Shown piece after piece: positions 46,774-56,223 of a stretch of 58,570 nucleotides of DNA. Origin of the DNA: an uncultured Lachnospiraceae bacterium (GTDB lineage Bacteria; Bacillota; Clostridia; Lachnospirales; Lachnospiraceae); contig CAJTRU010000018.1 in assembly GCA_910579085.1 (NCBI GenBank), positions 1 through 58,570 of the forward strand, read 5' to 3'. A model generated the notes under the pieces. That model was given only the letters and a program-made list of their open reading frames with translations, had not been told where the DNA came from and searched no databases. Numbering within the stretch: the stretch's first letter is position 1; the number at the start of each line of letters is the position of its first letter. The position numbers and the translations under genes were made by a program.

Positions 46774-48255
46774 ATGGAGGATAAATATTTAGTACGGATT
46801 ATTAAAACCGGTTTATATAACTTTAAAAATGTTGGTTTTGGTGAAATACGTTATGGAAATTATAATCTAGTTAATAAGAAAGCCATAATAGAAAAAAAAG
46901 ATATTATTGGAATATATGGGCAGAATGGTTCAGGTAAAACAGCAATGGTCGAAGCAATGGCAATGTTAAAGTGTATTCTTTCCGGAGAAGAAATTCCTTA
47001 TCTGCTATATGGAGGATTATTACAAGAAGAAAAAACAAAAATTGAAACAACGTTTTATATAAGATATGGTGCAGATAAATATAAAGTATTATATGAGGTG
47101 TTGCTTTACGCTGACCATAACGAGAAAAAAATATGTATTTTTTCAGAAAAACTTGTATACTGGAGAAGAGGCACTACATGGAAAACTGAAAGGATTTTGG
47201 AAATCCATAACCCATATTATGACAAAAATTCTATTGTAAATGATGTTCCTATTATGTTTAGTCCTGGATATACAAATAAATTAAATGGAACAGTAATTAC
47301 AAAAGGATTACAGAACCTGGCAGTATATTGTGCACAGAAAAGTTTATCAATATTTTTTAATGACCTTATGATTGGAAAACTTCCAGAAGAAAATATAGAA
47401 ACTGCTACAGAAGAAAAAATATTATATTCAATAATACATGGGCTGTCTGATTTTGGAAAGTTATATTTCCAAGTTGTAAAAGTAAACCAGCTTGCAGATA
47501 TTAACAGAAATGCAGTCCTTCCCGTTAATGTACATTCAGAAAATAATGATTTTATAATACATGGCTGTCTTCCTCTTGTTATGGGAGGAACAGGCAAAAT
47601 TACAGAAAATTTATATATACAGCTTAGTGAAGCTATAAAATCAATAAACACCGCACTCCAGGCAATAATTCCTGATTTAAAAATAGAGATAAGAAAGACG
47701 GGTGAAGAGCCAGATAAAAATGGCAATAAGAATATTCTTGTTGAAGTATATTCAGTACGTGGAAAAAAAGAATTTTTAACAAAATATGAATCTGAAGGAA
47801 TAAAAAGAATTATTTCATTATTAAACTATTTGATTTCATTGTATAATTACCCTGAGATATGTTTAGTAGTAGATGAACTTGATTCTGGTATATTTGAGTA
47901 TTTACTAGGAGAAATTTTAGGTGTATTAAATGAAGAGGCATCCGGACAGCTTATATTTACTTCACATAACCTGCGTGCACTGGAAAAGCTTGATATAAAG
48001 AAAAATATTATTTGTACAACAACAAATCCTGAAAACAGGTATATACATTTAACTGGGAAGCAAAAGAACCATAACCCAAGGGATTTTTATATCCGTACAA
48101 TTACAGTTGGCGGGCAAAAAGAAATTTTATATGATGAGGCGGATTTACAATCAATTGGTTATGCATTCAGAAAGGCATGTAAGTCTGGAAATAGTATAAA
48201 AATTTCTTTTTCAGATAACTTTAAGAAGAAATTAGAAAGAAAAACTGTAAATTAA
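46774..48255 (+). CDS. AAA-family (OLD/RecF-like) ATPase of a two-gene module
   Basis: 493 aa. Walker A GQNGSGKTA (Lys55), a long middle, Walker B CLVVDELDSG (Asp367-Glu368) and a switch region FTSHN. This is the SMC-like AAA_15/AAA_21 class found in defence ATPases such as AbiL and PARIS. Directly followed (17 bases) by a TOPRIM-like gene with a similar AT-rich composition. The pair is a candidate abortive-infection module: ATPase senses, TOPRIM partner acts. Role inferred from architecture only. Confidence 0.82.
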   Translation: MEDKYLVRIIKTGLYNFKNVGFGEIRYGNYNLVNKKAIIEKKDIIGIYGQNGSGKTAMVEAMAMLKCILSGEEIPYLLYGGLLQEEKTKIETTFYIRYGADKYKVLYEVLLYADHNEKKICIFSEKLVYWRRGTTWKTERILEIHNPYYDKNSIVNDVPIMFSPGYTNKLNGTVITKGLQNLAVYCAQKSLSIFFNDLMIGKLPEENIETATEEKILYSIIHGLSDFGKLYFQVVKVNQLADINRNAVLPVNVHSENNDFIIHGCLPLVMGGTGKITENLYIQLSEAIKSINTALQAIIPDLKIEIRKTGEEPDKNGNKNILVEVYSVRGKKEFLTKYESEGIKRIISLLNYLISLYNYPEICLVVDELDSGIFEYLLGEILGVLNEEASGQLIFTSHNLRALEKLDIKKNIICTTTNPENRYIHLTGKQKNHNPRDFYIRTITVGGQKEILYDEADLQSIGYAFRKACKSGNSIKISFSDNFKKKLERKTVN

Positions 48256-48272
48256 AGAAAGGAAATATTCCA

Positions 48273-48980
48273 GTGTCAAAAAAGAAACTAGAAACCAGAA
48301 AGTCAGTTATTTTTATTGTAGAGGGAAATTCTGATAAAATAGCATTAGAAAAAATTTTTCAAAAAATATATAAAGAAAAAAATATTATCTTTAAATTTAC
48401 AGATGGGGATATTACGAGTGATAAAGAAATGACAAAAGATAAAGCTGTGGAAGCTATATATAGTAAAGTAAATGATTACATTAAAGATAAAAAATTATCA
48501 AAAAGCGATATATGGCAGATAGTTCATATTTTTGATACAGATGGTGCGTATGTGCCAGATACTGCTATAGTTAAGGGAGATACTGAAAGTTTTGTATATT
48601 CAGTAACACAGATTAGTTGTAAAAATATACAAAAAGTTATAGAAAGAAATAAAAATAAACGCTGTCTTATGGATTTTTTGCATAGTTTAGATAATATTAA
48701 AGGAATTACATATACAAAATATTTTATGTCTTCTAATTTAGACCATGCACTGTATAATGAACAAAATCTTGATGAAAAATTAAAAAGGGATTATGCAGAT
48801 GCATTTTATGATGAATTTAAAGGGAGGGAGGAACTTTTTATTGATTTTTTAGAAGAAGAAGTTTCAAATGGCGTGCCTGTTACGTTTCCAGCTTCGTGGA
48901 GATATATTAAAAAAGATTTACATTCTTTAGAACGGCACAGTAATTTACATATATATTTTAAAGAAAATCCATATTTATAG
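48273..48980 (+). CDS. TOPRIM-like (RloB/AbiLii-type) partner protein
   Basis: 235 aa, GTG start after AAAGGAAA. FIVEGNSDKIAL (Glu17) and HIFDTDGAYVP (Asp88, Asp90) form the E...DxD metal site of TOPRIM nucleases. The rest is helical, without signal or membrane part. It resembles the small partners of AAA ATPases (RloB, AbiLii, AriB/DUF4435); which one cannot be decided by eye. Forms an operon with the ATPase gene. Confidence 0.75.
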   Translation: MSKKKLETRKSVIFIVEGNSDKIALEKIFQKIYKEKNIIFKFTDGDITSDKEMTKDKAVEAIYSKVNDYIKDKKLSKSDIWQIVHIFDTDGAYVPDTAIVKGDTESFVYSVTQISCKNIQKVIERNKNKRCLMDFLHSLDNIKGITYTKYFMSSNLDHALYNEQNLDEKLKRDYADAFYDEFKGREELFIDFLEEEVSNGVPVTFPASWRYIKKDLHSLERHSNLHIYFKENPYL

Positions 48981-48989
48981 AGATACCAA

Positions 48990-49039
48990 AAGCCAGTAAA
49001 GGGAATTTGCCATATTCCCGTTTGCTGGCTTGCAGTTTT
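48990..49039. terminator. Bidirectional terminator between convergent genes
   Basis: GCCAGTAAAGGGAAT pairs with ATTCCCGTTTGCTGGC; T or A runs lie on both sides. Confidence 0.75.
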
Positions 49040-49049
49040 TATCTATATT

Positions 49050-49826
49050 CTATATGCTCCTTTGTACAATCCTTGTTTCGTACCCTTTATTAAATATTTC
49101 CCTGTTAGCTGCTTCAACTTTATTATAATCATCATAAACTCCATGATATACACCGTAATGGTTATTGTTATTCGGGACTATTACGCTGTCAATGCCATCA
49201 GCCTGTAAATTCTGTGCGAGGTTTTTAGCATTTTCATAATGCCTGAATAAACCAATTTCAACCCAGTACCCATTTGTTTCATTTCCAGTTACATCTGCAC
49301 CACTTACTGTCTCAATTATTCCATTTGCGATTGCCTGTGCAACTTCTGGAAATTTTAAATCAAATATATTATTGTCCGCTTCGGTATTTATAAATCCAGC
49401 TTCAACAAGGGCTGCTGGCATTTTAGTGCGTCTTAAAACTGCTAGATTTTTCCGTTCTTCAACGCCAATATTTTTAAATCCTGTTTTAGCAAGTTCCCTG
49501 TTTATATTTTCTGCAAAAACGGCTGGAATTCCGCTGTTGTCATAAACTAGTGTCTGGACGCCTGAATACATATCAGGTGATGTACTTGAGTTCCTGTGGA
49601 TTGATATAAAATAATCCGCATCACTTTCATTGGCTATACGTGCCTTTTGTGCAGGGCTCTGGTAAATATCAGTAGTTCTTGTGTATAAAACATCAACTCC
49701 CCTGTTTTCCAGAATATTTCCAACGGCAAGTGTTAGGTTTAATGTATCATCCTTTTCCCTTCTTCCATTAAATGAAGCGCCGTTATCATATCCTCCATGT
49801 CCGGCATCAAGCATAACTGTTGCCAT
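49050..49826 (-). CDS. N-acetylmuramoyl-L-alanine amidase with SPOR-like C-terminus
   Basis: 258 aa. Amidase_3 zinc hydrolase: His10 (DAGHGG), Glu24, His77 (SIHRNSS) and catalytic Glu142 (VEAGFI). The last about 75 residues (GYWVEIGLFRHYENAKNLAQ) form a SPOR-type peptidoglycan-binding repeat. It cuts the peptide from muramic acid. No signal peptide, as for phage-derived or autolysin-type lysins. Start after GGAGGGG. Confidence 0.92.
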   Translation of the reverse strand: MATVMLDAGHGGYDNGASFNGRREKDDTLNLTLAVGNILENRGVDVLYTRTTDIYQSPAQKARIANESDADYFISIHRNSSTSPDMYSGVQTLVYDNSGIPAVFAENINRELAKTGFKNIGVEERKNLAVLRRTKMPAALVEAGFINTEADNNIFDLKFPEVAQAIANGIIETVSGADVTGNETNGYWVEIGLFRHYENAKNLAQNLQADGIDSVIVPNNNNHYGVYHGVYDDYNKVEAANREIFNKGYETRIVQRSI

Positions 49827-49892
49827 ATAACCCCTCCAGTTATATTGTTAATGTTATTATATGATGGAAGTGCAGGATTGGTGACTAGTAAA

Positions 49893-51026
49893 TTATAAAA
49901 TTAAATCAAGTTTTTCCATATTGTTTTTTTTCAAATCAAATGATGAATGTACATATTTATTAAGTGTCATATTTACATTGGAGTGTCCAAGTATTTCACT
50001 TAAACTTTTTATATCAAAGCCAAGTTCCACACAACGGGTGGCAAATGTATGACGGAGAACATGGAAATTTACTTGTGGAAGCCCGCAGTCTTCAAGGATA
50101 TTTTTAAACCTTGCCTGCATAGTCCTGGGTTCTATAAATTTTTTACTGTCGCCAGTAAGCACAAATGCACTGCCTTTTGTCTTAAAACCGCATAATATTT
50201 CTTTAAGAAAACCTGGCAGTGGTATAATCCTTTTAGAAGACTCACTTTTCGGCTTGTCAATTATAACTTTTGTTTTCTGGCTGCAATTGGAATAGTCTTC
50301 TATGCGCTGGAGAGTCTTTGCCACCTTTATAAAGTTTTCCTCCAGGTTGATATCTGACCATTTAAGTGCACAAAGCTCACCAATCCGTATACCAGTGTAA
50401 AGGCTTATAAGTACACCAAGCTTTGTAAGGCAAGTATTATAAGAAAGATATTCTGTAAGAAGTTCCTGTTCTTTTTTCCCCAGAACCTGGATATTTTTAA
50501 CTGGCTTTTTAAGTTTAATATTATTAACAAGGCATTGCACCTGTATATTATTTATTGCGGCATATTTAATTACTGATTTCAGGACAGCAGTAATATCACC
50601 TGCCGTTTTATTTGAAAGCCCTCCGCTGCCATCCAGCCTTCCATATTTTGTAAGATAAATAATATATTCCTCAATAGTTTCATTAGAAATATTTTCTATA
50701 TACATACCATCAAAATAAGGAGCCAGATATTTAGTTATAATACGTTTGTATCTTGAATATGTTGATTCCTTAATATTTACTTTCTGCATATCCAGCCATT
50801 TCTGTGCAACACTGCAAAAGCCGGAATTTTGTGTTTTTTTTAAATATTGTGTGTCCATTCCATCACCTGCCGGCATAAGGCTTCTCTGTTTCTGCCTGGC
50901 TTCACAGTATGTCCTGGCATAAATATAGCCATACTGTATCTTACCGTTTTCGTCATGTGATTTAACATAACGCGCTTCCCACCTTCCATCTTTTCTCTTA
51001 TAAATATTTCTTCCTTTCTTTGGCAT
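49893..51026 (-). CDS. Tyrosine recombinase/integrase
   Basis: 377 aa from the ATG behind GGAGG (an ATG at 51038 lies before it). N-terminal AP2-like arm-binding part (NIYKRKDGRWEARYVK), a core-binding SAM-like domain, and the catalytic domain with Arg214 (TGIRIGEL), His322-x-x-Arg325 (HVLRHTF), His348 (LGHSN) and Tyr358. Phage/ICE class. No other phage or transfer genes flank it except possibly the amidase, so it may be a remnant of a lost element. Confidence 0.94.
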   Translation of the reverse strand: MPKKGRNIYKRKDGRWEARYVKSHDENGKIQYGYIYARTYCEARQKQRSLMPAGDGMDTQYLKKTQNSGFCSVAQKWLDMQKVNIKESTYSRYKRIITKYLAPYFDGMYIENISNETIEEYIIYLTKYGRLDGSGGLSNKTAGDITAVLKSVIKYAAINNIQVQCLVNNIKLKKPVKNIQVLGKKEQELLTEYLSYNTCLTKLGVLISLYTGIRIGELCALKWSDINLEENFIKVAKTLQRIEDYSNCSQKTKVIIDKPKSESSKRIIPLPGFLKEILCGFKTKGSAFVLTGDSKKFIEPRTMQARFKNILEDCGLPQVNFHVLRHTFATRCVELGFDIKSLSEILGHSNVNMTLNKYVHSSFDLKKNNMEKLDLIL

Positions 51027-51289
51027 AATATCCTCCATTCTGAAATGCTAAACCATATTATCCAGAAAAATACATGTTGTAACTTTATAGCTGTGTCTGC
51101 TGGATAATATGCCCATAAACAGGGTTTGTTATAACTGTAACAATTTTTATAATGCAACATTAGACATGGCATGGCTATATTTAATAAGATGGTTTGTGTA
51201 TGACGGACGGTTTTTAGTGGCAGAGTTTAAAGCCCTGCCACTTTTTCCGGGGAGATTCCGCAGCTTATAAGCAGAAGTGAAAAGACTGG
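51027..51289. promoter_or_regulatory. Leader with two inverted repeats between integrase and TetR genes
   Basis: ATATTATCCAG (51055-51065) is inverted as CTGGATAATAT (51100-51110). TTGTTA-N6-TAACAA lies at 51126-51143. Both sit upstream of the divergent integrase and could be recombinase or repressor sites. No gene seen. Confidence 0.45.
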
Positions 51290-51341
51290 TTGACAAGGCA
51301 GTGGAAATTTATTATAATTCATGTTATATAACAAGAATTAT
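51290..51341 (+). promoter_or_regulatory. tetR-CPBP promoter with overlapping 28-bp palindromic operator
   Basis: TTGACA (51290-51295), a 17-base spacer, TATAAT (51313-51318). A near-perfect palindrome ATAATTC-TGTTATATAACA-GAATTAT (51314-51341) begins in the -10 box. Binding of the TetR product there would block its own promoter. Confidence 0.85.
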
Positions 51342-51361
51342 AAATAGAGGAGGAAATTATA

Positions 51362-51934
51362 ATGCCACCAAGAGCAAAGATTACAAAAGATATGGTCATT
51401 GACGCTGCCTTTGAGATTGCCCGTGAAGCAGGAGGAGAAAATATCAATGCAAGGACTGTCGCAAAAAAACTAAACTGTTCCACGCAGCCTGTTATGTATC
51501 ACTTTGCAACGGTTGATGAATTGAGAAAAGCTGTTTATGCAAAAGCAGATGGCTATCATTCTGAATACCTGATGAATATTGAAAGCCCGCAGAAAGGCGT
51601 TATACTTGGAATTGGATTGAATTATATCCGCTTTGCGGTTGAAGAACCACATTTGTTCCGCTTCCTTTTTCAATCAAACTTTTTTAATGGAAAGACTTTG
51701 ATTGAAATGATAGATGCCGGAGAACTTATGCCTGTCCTTTTGGCAATGCAAGGAGAAGCCGGAGGAAGTATAGAGCAAGTGAAAGAAATCTTTCTAACAA
51801 TTTTTTTATTTGCTCATGGATATGCGGGTATCATTGCAAACAATTCATTGAAATACGATGAAGAACTTATAAAATCCCATTTGAAACGGGTATATAGAGG
51901 TGCAATGCTGGCAGTACAGGAGGAAATGAAATGA
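51362..51934 (+). CDS. TetR-family repressor
   Basis: 190 aa. Helix-turn-helix INARTVAKKLNCSTQPVMYHF with the TetR spacing at the N-terminus; the C-terminal ligand domain is of the WHG type (LGIGLNYIRFAVEEPHLFRFLF). Start after AGGAGG. Its stop overlaps the next start (ATGA). Represses its own operon through the palindrome upstream; ligand unknown. Confidence 0.93.
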   Translation: MPPRAKITKDMVIDAAFEIAREAGGENINARTVAKKLNCSTQPVMYHFATVDELRKAVYAKADGYHSEYLMNIESPQKGVILGIGLNYIRFAVEEPHLFRFLFQSNFFNGKTLIEMIDAGELMPVLLAMQGEAGGSIEQVKEIFLTIFLFAHGYAGIIANNSLKYDEELIKSHLKRVYRGAMLAVQEEMK

Positions 51935-52689
51935 AAAAGTTATATGAGAAAAACGGGCAGACTTTTGCTGTCGTATTGATAGTGGTTTATTGTGTTCTGC
52001 AATCTTTAGCAAATCCATTAAATGAAAAAATAGGGATTGAATATTCTGCAAGTGCTATTTTTTGTATCTTGCAGACCATTATTCTTTTTACTTTTATCCG
52101 GAAAAACAATTTACAGAAACGGTATGGACTTTGTAAACCACCTGTTCCTGCGCGCCAGTTCCTTTACTATGTGCCACTTTTTATCTTAGCAACAGGAAAT
52201 CTATGGAACGGTGTTGCTGTAAATTATCCTCTGCCAGAAACGGTTTGCCGTATTGCGTGTATGCTTTGCGTTGGATTTTTAGAAGAAGTGGTTTTCAGAG
52301 GTTTCCTGTTTGTAGCAATCGCAAAAGATAATGTAAAATCTGCAATTATTATATCAAGTCTGACCTTTGGTGCCGGGCATTTGATAAATTTATTTAATGG
52401 CAGCGGTATGGACTTGGTAAGCAATTTGTGCCAGATTTGCTTTGCGGTTGCGGCAGGTTTCTTGTTTGTAACGGTTTTTTACCGTGGCGGAAGCCTGTTC
52501 CCCTGCATTATTGTACATTCTGCTATTAACACTCTTAGTATTTTTGCAAATAAAACAGATATTACTGTAGAAAAGCACATTATTCATATATTTATTCTGA
52601 TATTTATAACTTTTGCCTATAACTTAATCCTTATAAGAACGCTTCCAAAAAATCAATGGGAAAATATAAATGATACAGGGAATACATGA
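51931..52689 (+). CDS. CPBP-family intramembrane metalloprotease
   Basis: 252 aa, about seven membrane helices. Motif 1 FLEEVVFRGFLF (EExxxR), motif 2 LTFGAGHLINLF (FxxxH), and motif 3 IIVHSAINT are complete, so it should be active (Abi/Rce1 type). Co-transcribed with tetR through a 4-base overlap. Relatives process peptides or give immunity to bacteriocins; substrate unknown here. Confidence 0.93.
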   Translation: MKKLYEKNGQTFAVVLIVVYCVLQSLANPLNEKIGIEYSASAIFCILQTIILFTFIRKNNLQKRYGLCKPPVPARQFLYYVPLFILATGNLWNGVAVNYPLPETVCRIACMLCVGFLEEVVFRGFLFVAIAKDNVKSAIIISSLTFGAGHLINLFNGSGMDLVSNLCQICFAVAAGFLFVTVFYRGGSLFPCIIVHSAINTLSIFANKTDITVEKHIIHIFILIFITFAYNLILIRTLPKNQWENINDTGNT

Positions 52690-52690
52690 T

Positions 52691-52744
52691 ATGGCAAGTG
52701 TTATTTCAGAATGGATACATTGCCCTGTCTGCGGGGGCAGGTAA
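52691..52744 (+). pseudogene. Truncated cysteine-rich KTR-type small protein
   Basis: Seventeen codons, SVISEWIHCPVCGGR, then stop. The start matches the N-terminus of small cysteine-rich KTR-domain proteins (SEWIHCPVCGxKTR...) that often follow this kind of regulator/CPBP pair. The second CPxC half is missing. Confidence 0.5.
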
Positions 52745-52941
52745 AAATATTATGGTCATTAATTTGTATATGGTATATTACAGAATGGTATAAAAGCTAG
52801 TGCCTGGATATTCTTGGCTTTATACAAATAAGTCTTAAAAATTATGCAGTTTCTATCCAGCCATTTGCGTTTGCCTTAGATGGAAAATTTATGATATACT
52901 CTTAAATATAATAATATGAAAAATTTGGAGGAATATACATT

Positions 52942-53706
52942 ATGGCTGTTTATGAAATTGTTTTTAGTCCAACTGGAGGGACAAAAAAGGTTTCAGCTTT
53001 CTTTACAAAATCATTCTGCCAGGATAGTACATATATTGATTTGTCCAGAAAGGACATAGATTTTTCTGCATTTTTATTTAATAGTGAAGATATATGTATA
53101 GTATCTGTGCCTTCATATGGTGGAAGAGTTCCAGATATTGCAGTATCAAGGCTTATGCAGTTAAACGGAAATAATGCCAAGGCAGTTCTTATTGTGGCAT
53201 ATGGAAACAGGGCTTATGAAGACACTTTTTTAGAATTGCAGGATGTAATGGAAAATAGAGGTTTTATATGTATTGCTGCCATAGCTGCTGTTGCAGAACA
53301 TTCTATTATGCGCCAGTTTGCAACTGGACGCCCTGATTCGCAGGATGAAAAAGAACTTGCCAGTTTTGCTGCCAGGGTCCGTTCTAAAATAGAGCAGGAA
53401 GGTATACATGAGAGCTTGAAACTGCCTGGAAACCGTCCTTACCGCATTTATAATGGTGTACCATTAAAGCCAAATGCAGGGAAATCATGCCAGAAGTGTG
53501 GCGTCTGCGCAAGTGAATGTCCAGCCGGGGCAATACCAGATGATAATCCTTCTGTAACAGACACTGGAAAATGCATTTCTTGTATGCGCTGCATATCTGT
53601 ATGTACACAAAATGCAAGAAGCCTTAATAAAGCAATGCTTGCAGCAAGCAGCATAAAACTAAAAAAAGCTTGCAGCGGACATAAAAATAATGAACTATTT
53701 ATATAG
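52942..53706 (+). CDS. EFR1-type flavodoxin-ferredoxin fusion
   Basis: 254 aa. N-terminal flavodoxin-like domain with the phosphate loop SPTGGTKK; C-terminal two 4Fe-4S clusters (CQKCGVCASECP and CISCMRCISVC). An intracellular electron carrier of anaerobes, partner not visible. Start after GGAGG; single gene. Confidence 0.93.
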   Translation: MAVYEIVFSPTGGTKKVSAFFTKSFCQDSTYIDLSRKDIDFSAFLFNSEDICIVSVPSYGGRVPDIAVSRLMQLNGNNAKAVLIVAYGNRAYEDTFLELQDVMENRGFICIAAIAAVAEHSIMRQFATGRPDSQDEKELASFAARVRSKIEQEGIHESLKLPGNRPYRIYNGVPLKPNAGKSCQKCGVCASECPAGAIPDDNPSVTDTGKCISCMRCISVCTQNARSLNKAMLAASSIKLKKACSGHKNNELFI

Positions 53707-53716
53707 ATATGTGATA

Positions 53717-53824
53717 ATTTCCAGTTATCTGCCTGTTCTGTGTTTTATTGTAAATTGCTATGGCAGGTTTTGCGTGCAAAAGCCATTTTTTTGCATACTT
53801 TTTTCTGACAAGATAACTGGAAAT
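53717..53824. repeat. 108-bp copy of the ATTTCCAGTTATCT palindrome family
   Basis: Ends ATTTCCAGTTATCT and AGATAACTGGAAAT match those of 30406-30693. The inner part TGTGTTTTATTG and GGCAGGTTTTGCGTGC is shared too. It is a shorter form (internal deletion). Confidence 0.7.
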
Positions 53825-53940
53825 TACCATATATAAATTTTGTAAAATGCATGCAAAATTTATATATGGTGCTTGAAATATATGGTAAATATGTTTATTA
53901 TAAAGGAAAAAGCTATTACAAGGCGGTAAGGAGAGAATAT

Positions 53941-56115
53941 ATGATTATTTACGACAGCAGTAAAAGGGTTTTTAAACTTGATACAGATAATACAAGTTAT
54001 GTAATGGGGGTTACAGAGGAAGGCTATCTAGGAAATATTTATTATGGTAAGAAAGTGGATACAACAGACCTTGTGTATGCAATGCGTACTGGTGAGCATC
54101 CATTTACCCCTTCTGTAGTTCCTGGTGAAAAAATAGGTTTTATGGACAAGTTTCCAATGGAATATCCGTTTGATGGTACTGGTGATTTCCATTCAAACTG
54201 TATAAATATAAGGAACAGTGCAGGGCAGGAAGGGCTTGAATTAAAAACAGAGTCACATAATATATATGCAGAGAAAAGGAAAATCCAAGGCCTGCCTTCT
54301 GCAAGGGGCGAAGGCACTATGTCACTTGATATTGTGCTTTCAGACAAGGCTCTTGGCGTTGAAGTTATTTTAACTTATACAGTTTATGAAGAGTGTGATA
54401 TAATTACACGCAGTGTAAAGGTGGTTAATGTTTCAGATGGTGCATTTTATATAACAAAGGCATTATCAGCATGTCTGAACCTTGAAACAGAAGTTAGTGA
54501 TATATTGTCGCTTCATGGTGCATGGGCAAGGGAGCGCCATATACAGAGAAGCAAGATAAATTATGGAAGTTATGTTACAGAGTCATCCAGGGGTGAGCCA
54601 GGCCACCAGGACAGCCCGTTTATTGCATTGCTTTCAGAAAACTGCAATAATGAAGCGGGTGATGTATATGCAATGAACCTTGTGTATTCAGGTAATTTTA
54701 CTGCAAGAGTACAGAAAGACCACTTTGGCAAGGTAAGGGCAAGTATTGGTATTAATCCTGAACGTTTCTGCTGGAAGCTTGGAAGTGGTGATGCGTTTGA
54801 AGCACCAGAAGTTATTATGCAGTACACATGTGAAGGAACTAATGGCATGACAAGGAATTTCCATGACTTTTTCCGTAAATATATTCTTCCTTCAAAATGG
54901 GTGGATGCAGAGAAACCAGTCCTTATAAATAACTGGGAAGCGACTTATTTTGATTTTGATGATGAAAAACTTGTACAGATTGCAGAAGAAGCTTCAAGGC
55001 TTGGAATAGAAATGCTTGTTATGGATGATGGATGGTTTGGGCACAGGAATTCTGATAATAACAGCCTTGGTGACTGGTATGTTAATGAGGAAAAGCTAAA
55101 GGGCGGGCTTAAGAAGCTTGTAGACAGGGTAAATGCCCTTGGAATGAAATTTGGCATATGGTTTGAGCCTGAAATGGTTTCTCCTGACTCAGACTTATAC
55201 AGGGAGCATCCAGACTGGATACTTGCACTTGATGGCAGAGAACCTGGGCTTTGCAGGACACAGTATGTACTTGATTTGAGCAGGCAGGAAGTTGTTGACT
55301 ATGTATATGGTATGATTTATAAAGTAATTAAATCAGCCAATATTGAATACGTTAAATGGGATATGAACAGGCCAATAGCAGAAGCAGCAAGCCTTCCGCT
55401 GCCAGCGGACAGGCAGGGTGAGGTAACACACAGACATGTGCTGGCGGTTTATGAATTACAGGAAAGACTTACAAAAGACTTTCCGGACCTTCTGCTTGAG
55501 AACTGTTCAGGAGGCGGTGCAAGGTTTGACGCTGGAATGTTATACTACAGCCCGCAGATATGGTGCTCTGATAATGCAGACCCGGTAGAAAGGCTTATGA
55601 TACAAGAAGGCACACATCTTGTATACCCGCTTTCAACTACAGGTACACATGTGGCGGACAGCCCTAACCATGCAAATGGAAGGATAACACCATTTAATAC
55701 ACGTGCTGATGTTGCCTTGACAGGGACATTTGGATATGAACTTGATGTAACACGTATTGCAAAAGAAGAAAGGGATATGATACCTGCACAGATTGAAAAA
55801 TATAAAAAATACAGGCATCTTATACAGACAGGTGATTATTACAGGATTGCATCATTCAGGGAGAATGGGAGATATGACAGCTATATGGTAGTATCAAAGG
55901 ATAAAGATAAGGCTGTCCTTGTATATGTACAGGTTGTAACAGACTCTAATGTATTAACTAAAAAGCTTAAACTATATGGTCTTTGCCCTGGTAAGAAATA
56001 TGTTGTGGATGGTGCAGAATACCTTGGAAGTACACTTATGAATGTAGGTTATATAATGAAACCATTAAGAGGTGATTTCCAGTCTGTAGTAGTTGAAATA
56101 AATTGTGCTGGATAA
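53941..56115 (+). CDS. Alpha-galactosidase, GH36
   Basis: 724 aa from the ATG after AAGGAGAGAA (an upstream frame to 53851 lacks a ribosome binding site). N-terminal beta-sandwich, then the barrel with MDDGWFGHRN, nucleophile Asp474 in VKWDMNR, acid/base Asp544 in CSDNADP and the LLENCSGGGARFD loop. It removes terminal alpha-galactose from oligosaccharides such as raffinose or galactomannan fragments. No signal peptide, so cytoplasmic. Confidence 0.96.
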   Translation: MIIYDSSKRVFKLDTDNTSYVMGVTEEGYLGNIYYGKKVDTTDLVYAMRTGEHPFTPSVVPGEKIGFMDKFPMEYPFDGTGDFHSNCINIRNSAGQEGLELKTESHNIYAEKRKIQGLPSARGEGTMSLDIVLSDKALGVEVILTYTVYEECDIITRSVKVVNVSDGAFYITKALSACLNLETEVSDILSLHGAWARERHIQRSKINYGSYVTESSRGEPGHQDSPFIALLSENCNNEAGDVYAMNLVYSGNFTARVQKDHFGKVRASIGINPERFCWKLGSGDAFEAPEVIMQYTCEGTNGMTRNFHDFFRKYILPSKWVDAEKPVLINNWEATYFDFDDEKLVQIAEEASRLGIEMLVMDDGWFGHRNSDNNSLGDWYVNEEKLKGGLKKLVDRVNALGMKFGIWFEPEMVSPDSDLYREHPDWILALDGREPGLCRTQYVLDLSRQEVVDYVYGMIYKVIKSANIEYVKWDMNRPIAEAASLPLPADRQGEVTHRHVLAVYELQERLTKDFPDLLLENCSGGGARFDAGMLYYSPQIWCSDNADPVERLMIQEGTHLVYPLSTTGTHVADSPNHANGRITPFNTRADVALTGTFGYELDVTRIAKEERDMIPAQIEKYKKYRHLIQTGDYYRIASFRENGRYDSYMVVSKDKDKAVLVYVQVVTDSNVLTKKLKLYGLCPGKKYVVDGAEYLGSTLMNVGYIMKPLRGDFQSVVVEINCAG

Positions 56116-56139
56116 AACAGGCTGTTTTTAATAATATTT

Positions 56140-56184
56140 ATTCCCCTGCCTGTTAAAATATAAAAACAGGCAAGGGAATATTTT
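56140..56184. terminator. Bidirectional terminator between GH36 and the BlaR1-like gene
   Basis: ATTCCCCTGCCTGT pairs with ACAGGCAAGGGAAT (one mismatch), T run on the right. Confidence 0.8.
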
Positions 56185-56223
56185 TGTAATTAAATTCTGG
56201 GTTATACAGTTTCTAATAAAAAC

